In this document: piece after piece, positions 30,201-42,951 of the stretch
Position numbering within the stretch: position 1 is the first letter of the stretch
Layout: each line of letters starts with the position of its first letter
Source of the DNA: Acanthamoeba castellanii str. Neff
Lineage: Eukaryota > Discosea > Longamoebia > Acanthamoebidae
NCBI RefSeq assembly: GCF_000313135.1
Contig: NW_004457620.1
Coordinates: 20,388 to 84,387, forward strand
Length of the DNA: 64,000 nt
Direction: 5' to 3'
Program-made: the position numbers and the translations under genes
Notes under the pieces: generated by a model
Databases searched by the model: none
What the model saw: only the letters and a program-made list of their open reading frames with translations
What the model was told of the DNA's origin: nothing

Positions 30201-31772
30201 TCTACAGCACTGGCCCTGGCTTGTGGGAACAATCGCACGAAGATGATCGAGTTTCTGCTGCGAGAGGAGAGCTTGCCGAAGGGACCGTGGCTCACCCAGG
30301 CCCTGAATCGGGCGCTGCCCCGGTGTTCGGTCGCCATACTCCTAGCACTGCTCGAACGAGGCGCGCGCGCCGACGAACCTCCGGGCCAGTCACTTGGCGG
30401 GTATTATCCCATTCATCTCGCTTGCCAGGTACCTCCCTTCAACATGACACGCACCGCACGACACGACACGCACCGCATAACACTCACGACACAGAACTCA
30501 CGGTGACATATACAGAGAGCCGATGGAGCGGAGGTGGTGGAGCTCTTGGTGAAGCACGGGGCCAATGTGAACTGCCCCCGGCCGAAGGGTCAAAAGTCTA
30601 CGCCGCTACACCTGGCCTGTGCCGCCGCCGTGCCCTCCGCAGCGCTGGTCCAGCTGCTCCTCGACCACGGCGCTCTGCCCAACCCAACCGACGTGCGTCA
30701 CACACACGACACACTCGACACACTCGACACACACGACACACGCTCACGTGCGCACGACACACAACGACACTGGCTTAAATCGAGGGCAGGCCAAGGGTCG
30801 GACGCCGATGTTTTGCCTGCTACAGACGCCGGCCAAGTCGGCTCAGGCCAGCGCGCAGAAGGTGGCGGCGGCTCGGGTCCTTGCCGAGCGTGGCGGTACG
30901 CTCGGGTCGCGAGACACCAATCTCGAGTTGCTGCGTGTCCTCCTGAACTGGGTGCACGACAAGCGATATCCGGGCACCCAGTGCAAGTGGGCCGAGCGCG
31001 ACCAGTGGCTTGTGGCCCTCGCCAAGTGCTTGCTTGAGCTGGGCTGTCTCTCCATTCCGGTACCGCCACATCTTGATCATCTATGACCAATTATTATGTG
31101 TCAAGTTCAAGAAATAATAATAACTTGTTTTTCTTCTTCTCGGTGCGTTCAGACGAAACCGTCGGTGGCGCTGACGAACGCAGTCTTCTTCTCCACCCCG
31201 CACATAATCACCTATCTCGCCGAGCACGGCTTTCCGGTGCATGAGCACGCCACCGCCTCCCAATTCAAGTATGACCCCACGACACGCGCACCACCGCACA
31301 CGCACCACCGCACGACACGTTCACCAGACACAATATACTATAGGCACTAACTAATCTATTGTGTGGCTGCAGCAATCCGCTGTTCAGCTTGGTGCGCCAC
31401 GCGGCAGGTAGGAAGAACTGGCAGCAGTGGCAGGCCAACCTGCGTGCGCTGCTGTTGGCCGGGCTCGACCCACGACGCGCCCTGCGCTTCGTCGAGGCGG
31501 GCGATCTGCGCACGCTCGATCTCCTGCTGGCCCACGGCGCCGACATCAACGTCCTCCACCCCTCTTACGGGGGGGCCTTGGACCTCTTCCCGAGGCCCTT
31601 TGCCGCGCTGGAGCCGTGGCTGCGGGCGCTGCACCGGCGCGGCCTGCGGCTCGATGGCGTTGGCTTTGGTGGCGGCATGGCCCAGCCGTTCTGGTGGCCG
31701 TCGCCGCTTACTCAGGAACAGAAGGCGCACATCGGGAAGGTGCTGGCCGAGCTCAACGAGACCCAAGAATGA
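28889..31772 (+). CDS. F-box/ankyrin-repeat protein, copy 1 (one frame break)
   Basis: Nine exons: 28889-29065, 29195-29346, 29424-29889, 29997-30101, 30208-30428, 30516-30692, 30790-31059, 31153-31268, 31373-31772. The F-box is in exon 1 (LAELPVEVVLEVLAWLRVA, RAEAVCRRWRAFL). Ankyrin units follow: ALACGNNRTKMIEFLLRE, GGYYPIHLACQ, EVVELLVKHGANVN, STPLHLACAAAVPSAALVQL, GDLRTLDLLLAHGADIN. F-box proteins recruit substrates to SCF ligases; the ankyrin array would be the substrate-binding part. In exon 3 the frame shifts by one base near 29575: GHHAAL should continue ARLLRPTT as in copy 2 (58701-61469). All other junctions are in phase. It may be an assembly error or a recent pseudogene. A (GT)n run fills intron 4. 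Confidence 0.75.
30149..30200. repeat. (GT)n microsatellite in F-box/ankyrin intron
   Basis: About 25 GT units within intron 30102-30207. Confidence 0.95.
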
Positions 31773-31931
31773 ACATTTATTTTGTCTTTCCCTTTTCGAT
31801 GGAAATTTTTCGTACACAGCCTCACATCAAACAAGTGCAGCTAACAAACTCCTTGTTATATTGTGTTCTCTTGCGAGAAAAGATCAAAAAACTATGTACA
31901 TGGTGGTGGTTGGAAGGTGTCGGCCAGAGAG

Positions 31932-32249
31932 CTAGTGGGAGAGATCGCTCCACTCCGAAGATTCATCTTCGTCGGAGCAGATGAGCGGGTTGAGCATCGG
32001 GAAGGTGGCCACCAGGGCGTTCAGCTGGGCCGTGGCCCGATAGCGCTTTATGTGCGGGTCGGCCTGGTCGGCGAACCAACGCCGCTGGCCCCGTTGGCCG
32101 GCACGTCGCAGTGATCGTGTGGAAGACGATGTTGAAGAGGCGGGCGATTGCTGTTCGACCACCATGGCCTCCCATCTGGCCAAGCCCCGGCCACTTGTGC
32201 TGTCGGCAGCTCCGACGCGCTTCTGTTTGGTGAGTGTGCCGAACTTCAT
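31932..32249 (-). CDS. Hypothetical protein, single exon, 105 residues
   Basis: Open frame from ATG 32249 to a stop at 31932 in a gap between two plus-strand genes. The N-terminal half is basic and Ser-rich (TRSLRRAGQRGQRRW); the C-terminal half has natural composition (FADQADPHIKRYRATAQLNA, LVATFPMLNPLI) and ends in an acidic tail (CSDEDESSEWSDL). I recognise no domain. It could instead be the last exon of a longer minus-strand gene, but I saw no upstream exon in 32250-32736. Moderate to low confidence that it is real. Confidence 0.35.
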   Translation of the reverse strand: MKFGTLTKQKRVGAADSTSGRGLARWEAMVVEQQSPASSTSSSTRSLRRAGQRGQRRWFADQADPHIKRYRATAQLNALVATFPMLNPLICSDEDESSEWSDLSH

Positions 32250-32736
32250 GAAGGCGCTTGAGGTGGTGTGCTTGGTGTTGGTCGTAAGATAGAGATAAAG
32301 AGATATGTCGTCGGTCTATGTTGTGCTTTTTTCTCTGTAGGGCCGGAAGTCAGCTCCCAACCAGATATCGCCCAGGGAAGAGGCAAAAGGGGAGAAATGG
32401 AGCAGGTTAGAGGAGTGTTCGGGCATTAAGGAAACTACTCCCATTGGTCGGACCGGCGAACACAACACTCGTTCCTTCCTCGAAGCCGACTTGCCGCGCA
32501 GTATTCGGCACTTCTCGCCGAGGAAGCTAAAGACACCAATGAATCCTTGGAACTTTCCTTCTCCCGGGTGAGCTCTCCCCTCCGCCAGAAGACTCAGCTG
32601 ACTTTCGTCCCTCCCGGCGTCCCTCCTTCCTTTTGGGTTTTTGTCGCCCGACCGGTGCTTGCGAGAAAAGGTATTTTTTTCTTTTAATTTCTTCTTTTAT
32701 AAAGCGAGAAAACAAAATCGCAATTCGATTTGCAAG
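32250..32736. other. Intergenic, nothing recognised
   Basis: About 490 bp upstream of the EEF2KMT-like gene, with pyrimidine-rich stretches (TTTTCTTTTAATTTCTTCTT) just before its start; no exon, repeat or RNA gene seen. Confidence 0.4.
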
Positions 32737-34736
32737 ATGGAGGAACGATCAGTCCCTGGTGCGTCCTGTTCTGATCATTTTGTTTGTGATCTCTAATCTT
32801 TCGTCCAATCTCTCGCCCACGTCATAATCCATAATCTGGGGCTTTACTTCGGCGCCCCGGGGGTAGAATGGGTGTACCGTCTCCGGCGGGACTACCGGGC
32901 CATGCTGCCCGCGGCATCGCTCGTCGCGCGCGTCCGCAACGAAGCCGATGCCGGCGGCGGCGGTGGTTGCGTCATCAGCCCTGAACGCCAGGAACTGATC
33001 TACAACGAGGTGTGTGCGCATGAAACACTACACGCACACGACACAACACAACACGACACACGGCACGAGGGCTCGGGGCTTAAGTGGGTGGCTGTGGTGA
33101 TGGTGGCGGTGGTTAGGTGGTGCGCGATGCCGTGTGCGTCCGGTTCCCGCCGTCCTTCGCCTTTCGCAAGCGCTTCCTGAAGGCCCTGCTCGATGTCATC
33201 CAAGAGCAGGACGAGGTCAGCCACTTCTCGTTTTATCATTTATTTGTATTTTCTTTAAATTAATTTATTTATTGAATTAATGAATTTATTTATTTATTTA
33301 TTTATGAATGTATCGAGTGCAGGAGGTGTTCGAGCCACTGCTGGAGACCTACATGGAGCTGCTGCAGGCCCGCGAAGAACGGTTTGACGCCCCGACTGGA
33401 CTTGCGCTACTGTGCTTGCCTGAGCGTGTGCGACTGTGCGACCGTGTGCGACTGTGTGCGTGTGTGGTGTGATGCAGGGAGGCGTGTTACAAGACGTACT
33501 CGTTCATGGTGGGCGACGAGGAGAAGACCATCACCATCAAGATCGCGCAGGAGTTCCACGTCGTGGGCCTCGCCGAATGGGAGGCCGGGTTCTACCTCGC
33601 CGAATTCATCCTCACACATCCAGGCACTCACACTGCTCCTCTCTGCCCAGACCATGCCGTCTGCAGACTTGTGTCGCGTGTCGTGTCGTTGGTCGTGTCG
33701 TGTGCCACGTGTGTGTGTGTCGTGCGTGTCATCGGCTGACCAAGTGTACATGTGTACAGAAATGTTCAGAGACAAGGTGTGCCTCGAGCTGGGCTCCGGC
33801 ATTGGCCTCACAGGTACTTCTCCCTTTTTACTATTCTTTTCTCTTTATAAATATTATATAATTTCTTATTTATAAAAATAAACATAAATAGTAAAAGAGA
33901 GTTAATTAGTTCTTTTTCTCAATGACGCGCTAGGACTGGTGCTGGGCGCGGTGGGACCGAAGCAAGTGGTGTTTACCGACTACCTCGAAGACCCGGTGCT
34001 CGCCAACCTGCGGCTCAACGTCCAAAACAGTTACCAATCGCCTTCTCCCACCTCTTGAGCTTCACTTTAAGTGTTTAACGACCAACAACAATGACAACCA
34101 CCCAACCAATAGGCGGCTTTGCGGTGAGTCCGCTGCGGCAGGATGACACCCGAGAGCGAACCGAGGCATCGGCGCAACAACGGCCGCCGGAGATGAACGT
34201 GGAGCAGCTCGATTGGCAGGACTTCAGCGAGGAGCAGCTCGCTGTCTACCGTCCTGACTACATCATCGCAGCCGACGTCGTACGCAAACTCTCTTCCTCG
34301 CACGCGCGTTGCGTAGTGTGTTAATGACACACACACGACACACACACACACACACACACGCAACCAATGACAGCTGTACGACCCGGGGCTGGTGGACGCC
34401 TGCCTAAAGGTGGTGTCGCAGGTGCTCGAGCGCAACCCGGCCTGCGTGGCCCTCATCGCCTCCACCATCCGCAACGAAAACACCTTCGCCCACTTCCTGG
34501 CCCAGGCCCCGGCCATGGGGCTGGCCGTCACCACGGCCCAGCTCCACGCCAGCCCACCCGCCCTCGTCGACACGCTCCCCTTCTCCCTGCCACCACCGTC
34601 CGCCCTGTTCACCGCCGCCGCCGACGCACCACCATCACCGCAGCTGCAACTGCCGCGGTTGTTTCCGTACGTGCGCGAGAACAAGACGATCATCATCAAC
34701 GCCATCCGCCGTCGAGAACGAAGCGAACAACAATAA
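32737..34736 (+). CDS. EEF2KMT: Elongation factor 2 lysine methyltransferase (FAM86/EEF2KMT)
   Basis: Nine exons: 32737-32758, 32867-33009, 33117-33215, 33323-33381, 33478-33623, 33760-33813, 33934-34029, 34113-34279, 34374-34736; 382 residues, all phases closing. The class I methyltransferase core is clear: GLAEWEAGFYLAEFILTHP, CLELGSGIGLTGLVLGAV (SAM loop), VVFTDYLEDPVLANLRLNV, VEQLDW, PDYIIAADVLYDP (post-II DVLY motif), and RLFPYVRENKTIIINAI near the end, as in human EEF2KMT and yeast Efm3, which trimethylate a lysine of EF-2. Residues around 145-170 hold a short charged insert. Intron 5 (33624-33759) starts with GC; only it joins HP to EMFRDK in frame. Confidence 0.92.
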
Positions 34737-34828
34737 AAGCAACTTACCAACGACGAGACGAGGAAAATGGTTTTGTCACACACAGCCCAAACGTGTTCTT
34801 ACACAACAAAGAAGGGAAGAAGAGCTGC

Positions 34829-37800
34829 TTAGTCGCTGGAGGTCTTGGGGGCGGTCTCCTTGACGATGTTGTCGAACTGCTCGGCGTAGGGGCCGGTCTT
34901 GACGGTCTGCTTCACGAACTCGTCGAACTTGACAGCGGTCTCGATGTCGGGGATCCGCGAGATGGCGGCGATGGCTCGCAGCGCGCTCCTGATGAGCTCC
35001 TCGTTGCGGTCCACCTGCTGCTTCACCGAGTTGTCCTTCACCTGTAGCACCCGAGAGCGTCAGAAAACGTGTCGTGCGTGTCGTGCGTGCGTGTGCGGTC
35101 GTGCACGCTTACGTGTGCGGTGTCGTCATTAAAAAAAGGACGCGTAGTGGTACCTTGCTGGTGACGGTCTTCCTGAGGGGCTCGATGAGGAGCTCGACGC
35201 CGGTGAGGAGGGCGGTGGGGGCGTGCTGGGCGAGCCTGACGAGCATGAGGTGGCACAGGAGCTGGATGTCGTGGATGTCCTGGAGGCCCTCGACGAGGTG
35301 CTTGATGAGGGCCGGGATGTCGAGCTTGTCGATCGACGTGTCGAGCAGGGTGTAGAGGCACTCGAACGCGGCCTTGCGGTTCTCGAGGCCCTCGTCGACC
35401 TTGTGCTTGAACGGGCCGAGGTCGATCACCTTGATGAGCTCCTTCTTGACCAGGGTCTCGGCGTAGAGGGCGTTGAGGTGCTCGCTCAGCACCGGGCGCA
35501 CGAGGTTGGCCTTGTTGTGCGCGGCATAGTTGAGGGTGAGGAGCGCGGCGCGGCGGACCTCGACCTCGGGGTCGCTCAGGCCCGCGAGCACCTGCGGGAT
35601 GATCGTGGCCAGCGCGGCGTCGACCGGGTGCGGGTGCGGGTCGACGGCGTACTTGATGGCGGTGATGACCGACACGCGGGTCTGGGGCGAGGCGTCGCCG
35701 ATCTTCTTCTGGAGGGCGGGCACGAGCTGGTCGGGGCTGATGAGGGTGAACTTGCCCAGGCACTTGGCCACCACCGTGCGGATGCCCTCCTCGTCCTTGT
35801 CGGCGTGCTGGAACAGCAGGGCGAGCACCTCGGTCAGGTGCGGGAGCAGGGCAGTGGCGGCGGCGGCGCCGGTGCTGTGGGAGATGATCTCCTCGAGCGA
35901 GTGCATGAGCAGGTACTGCTTCTTGGGCGTCTCCTTGATCTGCGCCAGCACGAAGGGCAGGAAGCGCTCGACGTTGCCCACCGCGACGTTGCCGAGGGCG
36001 AACGAGGCGGCCGACTTCTCGTCTTCGCCACCGTCAAAGGCGTCGAGCAGCACGGACTGGATGTCGGTGTGGGCCGAGAGATCGACGCGGCGGCCGATCT
36101 CGCCCAGCGCGAGGAGCGCGAGCACGCGCGAGGTGCCGGCCTTGCGCACGTCGGCGATGAAGCGCTCGACGGTGGCCTTGCGCTGGTCGGCGGTGGCGTT
36201 GACGCACAGGGCGGCAATGCACTTGGCGATGTTGGCCTGGCTCTGCTTGGTGGTCTGCGAGGCCTTGAGCGACAGGCCCAGGAGCGAGTCGAGCAGCTCC
36301 TGGAAGCCAAACTTCTTGTGGTCGGCCGCGACGAGCGCGCTGTAGAGGGCGAGGAGCGACTCGAGCGCGAGGCCCTGCAGCACGGGGCTCTGCACGAGGG
36401 CGAGGATGTGCGGGTAGAGCTTGGCCTGGACGACGTTGATCGAGTCCTTGTCGACCGAGATGACGGTCTCGAGCAGCCGGAGCGCGAGGTGGGTGAGGTG
36501 GAGATCGACGTCGCTGATGAGGTTGACCGACTCGTTGAGCACGGCCTCGTACTGCTGGCTCTTGATGTCGGCGCCGTAGGACTTGACCAGCACGGCGAGC
36601 GCCCGGAGCGAGGCCTGCTTGAGCTGGCGGTTGGCCTGCCTGAGGAAGGCGGCCAGCTCGGTGAGGGCCTCGGGCAGGATCGCGCGGATGTCGACCTTGA
36701 GCGGCGAGTTGGCGATCTCGATGAGCGCGTTGACCGACGTGAGGCGGGTGATCTCGTTGCTGAGGCGCTGCAGGAGGATGTCGAGCGCCTTCTTGAGTGA
36801 GTCGGCCGACAGGCCGTCGCCCAGGTGCGCGACGGTGAGACCCATGCAGGTGATGGCGCTCTCCTTGACCTCCTGATCGATGTCCTGCGCGTTGTACTTC
36901 TCAAAGATGCTGTCGTAGATCTTCTGGGCGTAGGGCTTGTGGTCGAACTGCGAGGCGGCGCCGTTGTGGGGCCTGATCACGGTGACCAGGTGCGAGGTGA
37001 CGCGCAGCGCCTCGGCGGTGATCTTGTAGTAGTTGTCGCCCACGGCCTTGAGCACGGGCGCCGAGAGGGCCTTGATGTGCGGGTGGAACACGGCAGCGTC
37101 ATGCGAGGTGAGCAGAAGGCGGGCGAACGTGAGGCCCTCCATCTTGGTGCTGGCGTCGGTGCCCTTGCCCTGCGCAATTTAATCGAACAGACCGCGGTCA
37201 GTTGAGAAAAAGCTGCAGAACAGCCCAGGGTGGCGGGAGTGCGCGTACGGAGAGGGAGGTGGTGATGCCCACGACGGCGTCGCCGATGTGCTCGTTGAGG
37301 GCACCGGGGTAGGTGTGGACGAGCTCCTTCAGCAGCTGGAAGATGCCGGTCCTGGACTTGGCCTTCACCGCCTTGGACTTGAGCTCCTTGTTCAGGTTGC
37401 CCATCGCCGCGGGGATCTGCGACGGTCGCCGAAAAGAAGAATGAGGAGGTCAGACCAAGTCAAGCAAAGCGAACCCAAGGTGAAACCAGTGCACTACGAT
37501 TGGCACTCGTACGTTGGACTTGAGCTGGGCGAGCACGCCCTCCTCGGTGTTCCTGGAGCCCCTGCTGACGAGGGTGGTCTGCTTGAGCACATCGATGAAC
37601 ACGCCGAAGATGTCCAGCTTCACGTTCTCCTCCCTCTCCTTGAAGCGGGCGACGATGGCGGGCACGACCATCTTGTAGAGCTTCTCGAGGAGATCGGGCC
37701 TGGTGACGACAACGGCGTCGATGCACTTGGCAGCGGCCCTGCGCACCTTCCAGCTCATGTCGTCGTCATCGCTGTAGTCCTCGTCGTCGCTGGGCTCCTC

Positions 37801-39194
37801 TTCCTCCTCGTCGTCCTCGCCACCCTCTTCCTCTTCTTCCTCATCCGAGACCGCATCGTAGTTGGGGTCCCACTTGATGAACTCGAGGGCCTGGGCCAGG
37901 ATCTCGTCGATGAAGGGCCGCACCTCGGACGGGCATCGCAGCACGAGCGACTCGAACGTCTGGAAAGTGTTCTCCTTGAGCTCGTCGTCGGACTGGAAGC
38001 GCTCGTCGTGCAGGTACTTGACGAGCAGCCCGATGATGCCCTTGCTCTCGAGGAACTTGCCCAGGCGGTAACCCACAGAACGGCTGACATGGAAGGAAAA
38101 GGATCCAGTCAGGTGCTGGCCTTCTCCTCATCTCATCTTGTTCATGATTGCACAAAAGATTGCTCTCTACAAATGAAAATAAAGATTTGAAGAGGCAAGT
38201 AGTACCTGATGGCACCAATCACGGAAATGAGGGTGCGAATGTAGTTGGCCTTCTTGGCGCTCTGGATCTCGTTCAGGAGGTAGGTGACAAGGTCCGAGAA
38301 GAGGTTGTCGGGGGCCGAGACGGACCAGTAGCCAAGGCACGAGATGGCCTTCTTGCGCGAGGCGTCGCGTGTAGAGGTGAGGTGGGGCACGATGGCCTTC
38401 TGGATCTTTTCGTGCTCCTGGACGAGCGTGGGGTAGCGCCTGAGAACGTCGCTCAGGACGCTCAAGCACTCCATGACCACCTCAGGGATATCTTGCTACA
38501 TGTGTAGAATGCAATATTGGGGGGGGGGCGTCAGAGCCGAGCCAGGGCTGCAAATGCAGCAAAGAATTGAGGTAACACGAACCGACACGCCCTGGATGAG
38601 CTTGGGGTTCACTCTCTGGATGACGATGGTGGCAGTAGGCGACTCGGGAGGGGTCTGGGCCACAACGGTCCTGAGACCGATGCCGGCAATGTCTCGAAGC
38701 TCGCTCTTCTTGTTTTGCAGCACATAGTCGCTCAGCGTGTCGATAATGACCTGCAGCTGGGCCTCCTTGATCTTGGAGATGAGGGGCTCAAGGCTGCACG
38801 CGCAAATTAAGAGGAATCAATAATAAGTAAATAATCAGCGAAAATCGTTCAATAAATAAATCAAAAGAGAATCGATGAGAGCGACGTACCACTTGACGGC
38901 CATACCCTGCACGTCCCCCGAAGGGTCGTCAAAGAGCTGCACCATGGCAGTGCAAATCTTCTTCTCAGAGTCGTTGTCCATCTTGAAGGTATCCTTCTTC
39001 AGCTCGTTAAGAAGATCGGACAGCGCCATGTATCTGAAGTCCTTGTCCCTGTTGGACATCTACATTGTGCGCACCACAAAGAACGAATTGCCATTAAGTA
39101 GTGAGTGATGGTCAGCGTAATCAACAGGAGTACTTGCTACGTGTCAGTGCTGCAGTACCTTTTCAAGAACCGACGAGATCGAGAAGGTGGTCAT
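34829..39194 (-). CDS. CAND1: Cullin-associated NEDD8-dissociated protein 1 (CAND1/TIP120)
   Basis: Eight exons: 39194-39159, 39059-38890, 38793-38583, 38495-38206, 38083-37513, 37416-37249, 37169-35154, 35041-34829; 1,224 residues against 1,230 in human. It is a HEAT-repeat solenoid. Signature strings include DKDFRYMALSDLLNELKKD, GMAVKCLEPL, the acidic loop before DDDDMSWKVRRAAAKCIDAV, FKEREENVKLDIF, DIDQEVKESAITCMGL, RLSNEITRLTSVNAL, GPFKHKVDEGLENRKAAFEC and LDTSIDKLDIPALI. CAND1 binds unneddylated cullin-RBX1 and exchanges SKP1-F-box modules, so it should serve the several F-box proteins in this window. Most of the protein is in one 2-kb exon whose high GC creates a long antisense ORF (35223-36800) that is not a gene. 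Confidence 0.97.
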
Positions 39195-39485
39195 CTTGTG
39201 TTGAAGGCAGCGGACACACGAATTATACAACAATCAACCTCAACAAATGGACGGATGCGCTGACCTCTGTGTGCGCTGTGTGAAACAACAAATCCAAACG
39301 CGCAGAACAAACTTTCTTTTGCACTTCACCCCAATCACTGAAAGAGCACCAAAAAAGAAAAGAAAGAAAAAAATTCATTTTCATTTTTTGTATTTTTTTT
39401 CTTTTGGCCGCCAGCGAAGCTCTTTCTGGCCAGACAAGAGGCAAGAAGAAGACAAGCGAGTGGTGTTGGTGGTTCGTGTTGTGTG

Positions 39486-39676
39486 TTACCAAACAGGGGC
39501 GTTGAGGATGAACAAGTTGGCTTCCTCGTTTCGGATCCACTTGAGGATCTGGTTGCAAATCTTGAGCGCCGTCGGCTTCGGCACCAACGGGCCGAACGTA
39601 GCGTACACCTCGAACCCTGCACACACGCACCACCGCACACGCACACGTGAGTCACGGGTAAATGCGTGTGAGGCAG

Positions 39677-39746
<70 letters not shown>

Positions 39747-42724
39747 AAACGGCATGCAGCAAGTACCTGAGGTGACCCAGGCCACCATGCTCTCTCGCGT
39801 GCTGATATAGTAGAACACGCGGGACGAGTTCTTGTCCTTTCTGGCCTCGCCCAACACCATGGACTCGTTCACCTGTAGTGACGGCATGGTGATGATGATG
39901 GTGAGCAACACGTGCGAATTGGAGGATTCTAGCAGCACAGACGAGCGCAGACGGATGGAAGCAGGCGTACCCTGTACTGGACCCTTTGATAGAGTCTGAA
40001 TAGTCGCTTTTGCTCCTTGGCATTGATGTATGGTGGCTCGAACCTTGGGCACGTGAACTACACAAAAGCAAGACGACACTTGCTTTAGCACGACCAACGA
40101 CACGACACGTAGAGACAGATACAAGAGGGGTGCGCATACCTGCGAAGTACGTTGGTCTTTGTACAAAAAATGGAGCAGGTAACGAGAGCTGGGCGTGAGG
40201 GAAGCGGCGGCGGAGAGGAGGAGACTGGTGCCGGCCGAGGCGAAGGAGGGGAAAGCCGAGGAGGAGGAGAGCGAGAGCAGGGTCGAGGAGGTGACGGAGG
40301 AGAGCTGCGGGGCCGAAGACGAGAGCGTCGCCCTCGCGGCCTGCGCGGCGGCGGTCGATCGCGCGCCGACGGTCGACGATGAAGACGACGACGGCGATGT
40401 TTGTGAAGACGATGAAGTGGAGGTGGAAGAAGCGACGGAAGAGGTGGACAGCGACGAGGCAGAGGAGATGATGGAGGATAGCGATCCGGAAGAGCTCGAG
40501 GGTGACATGGAGGAGGGCGAGGACGACGAAGGCGACGAGGTCACGGGCGAGGTAAAGGCCGCCGACAGCATCGCTAAGCCGCCGCTCTCTTTCGCGTCCA
40601 TCTCCTCCTTCAGCGGACCCAGCACATCGTCCACCGAGTAGTGGTGCCTGAAATGATTTAAAAAAAGTAAATAAACAAAGATAAATGAATGAATAAATGA
40701 ATTTTTTTAAAAACAAATAAGTAGCAAAGCTGGAGGGCATACTTGGAGTTGGCGTTTCGTTCGAGCGATTCGCGGATCGTACGGAGCGCGCCGACTTCCC
40801 TCAGACCTCTCTCGATCTGGTTCTTGCCTGTTATGTGCGGCGTGACACACACACGCGCTCATGAGAAGGAAGCCAAGGGGCGCCCGAGTTGCCGGCGGTG
40901 GCGGTGGCGCTGCATACCAGCTTCGAAGTTGCCCGCCTTGGTGGAGATCAAAATGAGGCACACCTCCTTGCTCAGGAAGGTCGTGTAGAAGTGAAGATAG
41001 CCCCTAACAGAATTATAGGCACCGTTGCCCAGGTCAGATTGACTCAGCATTGCAGGCTTTTCGGCCGTGTTGCAAGGCAAGGAGTGTGATGAAGCGCTTA
41101 CCGGTCGTTGAATCGGGGCAGGCACACGGGCGAGGTGCTCGACTCGGTCTGCTTGATCGAAGTCGCGTTGCTGAGGAAGTTGACGATCAAATGGAAATCT
41201 GTCGCCGGCGCGACACACATGTTGTCAGTTGAACCGAGCCTCCGCAGCATGTTTGGCATGTTTGGGCCATCCGAGCGTACGCACCTTCAGAGTGGAGTGC
41301 GTGCTTCTTGAGTCGCACGACGTTGACCAGCTGCTGTCGCGCGAGCAGCAAAGTGTAACTACGCGCAATGGGGGTCAGACCAGCGTTTGAACAAATCTTT
41401 CGGCACAGGGGTGGTGCCGACACGTACACTATTTCGTCGGTGTGGTAGCTCTGCATCACCACCCCGGTGGCGTGCCTGTGTAGCGAACATCGAACAAACG
41501 AACAAACAAACGTCGGCGGCGGCGGCGAAGGTCAGAACTACGAAGTGGCGAGGCGTGTGGTGGTTTGGGGAGGAGGGCACCTGGTGGTGGCGTCCAGGGG
41601 AAAACAGTAGACGGCGTTGAGGAAGCACGAAGAGAGGAAGAGCATGTCGTGCTCCATGCTATCGATGAGGCTGTCGATCAAGTGCGTGGAATCTACAAAC
41701 ACAAGAAGCCCCCCCCCCAAACGAAGAGATCGATCGCTTAGCACTCGTGCACAAGAGCTCGGCGAGTCTCACGCGAGTGGGCGCTGCATACCTCCGAGGA
41801 GTGTGCGGATGTCAAAGTGTGCTCGCGAGTCGTAGATCTTCTTCACGCCGGACGTCAGGGACGAGAGAATCTGCGAATGGATGTACTCCAACTGACGCGC
41901 CAGGTGCGTAGCCGGCTACACACACAACACACACACGCGACACGACACGACACACATGCGGCATTGATAAGCCTCAGCTGTGGCACAGAAGAGAGAGAGG
42001 TTGTTTGTTACCTCGTCGGTGCGTGAGACGGCCACCAGGTGGAGCGGCCCCTTGAAGAGGAACACAATCTTGTGGGCGCCTGCATATATGGTCCTATCGG
42101 GGCGTAGAGAAGAAGAAGTGGCAAAGAGCAGAAACGACCTGTGAGTGTGACCTGGGACAACCCCAACACTCGTGCGTCAAGCGAGAAGAAGAAGAAGCTC
42201 ACTTGATGGTGTCGCCCGTTGCATCGACAAAGGAGGAGATGGCAGACAGCACGGGCATGAACGCACATAGCTTTTGTTCATCGCCATGCCTGCAGGTGGC
42301 AGTGGTGAGATTTGCAATTGAATTGGTGAGGCAATTTAAAATGAATGAATGGAACCGACCTGGAGTAGACCGGCTTTCCCGAATTGCTGAGAATGAAGAC
42401 GTGCTTCTTGTGGTGGGGCCATTCGTGTTGAAAATAGTAGTCCTCCTCCTCGCCCTCTCTGTTCTTCCTCGTCTTCCTTGGCTTTGGCATGTTACCATCG
42501 TCATCGTAGAGGTCTGCAGACGTATCGAGATCGAGCACCGACACTTCATCTGCCAGGTCGATAGCATCGTCGGAAGATTCCATCGATGAGAATCCTCCGT
42601 TCTCAACGGGGCCAGTGCTGCCATTCGATCCATGGCCGCCCCCATCTAGAAGCGATTCGAATTCTGCTTCACCAGTCACGGGGCCTTTCGATGCCACTCC
42701 ATTTGCAAGAGAGGGTGAAGACAT
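39486..42724 (-). CDS. MON1: Vacuolar fusion protein MON1 (SAND family)
   Basis: Fourteen exons: 42724-42360, 42289-42203, 42093-42012, 41915-41792, 41692-41581, 41475-41428, 41358-41285, 41198-41102, 41003-40918, 40827-40743, 40647-40140, 40057-39971, 39872-39767, 39616-39486; 663 residues. Family motifs: HHKKHVFILSNSGKPVYSR, HKIVFLFKGPLHLVAVSRTD, HLARQLEYIHSQILSSLTSG, YTLLLARQQLVNVVRLKKHA, SPVCLPRFNDRGYLHFYTTF, YLLHFLYKDQRTSQF, ESMVAWVTSGFEVYATFGPL, and KWIRNEEANLFIL. MON1-CCZ1 is the Rab7 exchange factor that drives early-to-late endosome conversion. Exon 11 carries a Ser-rich insertion of roughly 120 residues between HHYSV and the RYLLHFLYK strand. The first exon has an acidic, disordered N-terminal tail. 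Confidence 0.95.
39679..39743. repeat. (CA)n microsatellite in MON1 last intron
   Basis: About 32 CA units inside intron 39766-39617. Confidence 0.95.
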
Positions 42725-42951
42725 GTCCTCCCTCGTTGTGTCCTACGACAAGCCTGGAGCGCAGATGAACCCAGTCGGCCTCCAAACGCGCCTCGTTGCG
42801 CCCGAGATGAAGTGCTTCGAGCCCGAAACAGAAAACAACATTTCAAATCCCACAAAAAAATGTGCGGTGACGTGGCGCCGCGTCATATTTATCTTTCTTT
42901 TTGCCTTTGGGGCACATTTAACGAAAACAAATCTCTGTGATTGGAGCCAAG

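Noticed and set aside
35223..36800. 525-codon ORF antisense to CAND1
   Set aside because: Composition is Glu/Asp/Val/Leu-rich shadow of a GC-rich coding strand; the sense frame is an unmistakable CAND1 exon.
40195..40641. Plus-strand acidic ORF of 148 codons in MON1
   Set aside because: Antisense of the Ser-rich MON1 insertion; Glu/Asp runs are its complement.
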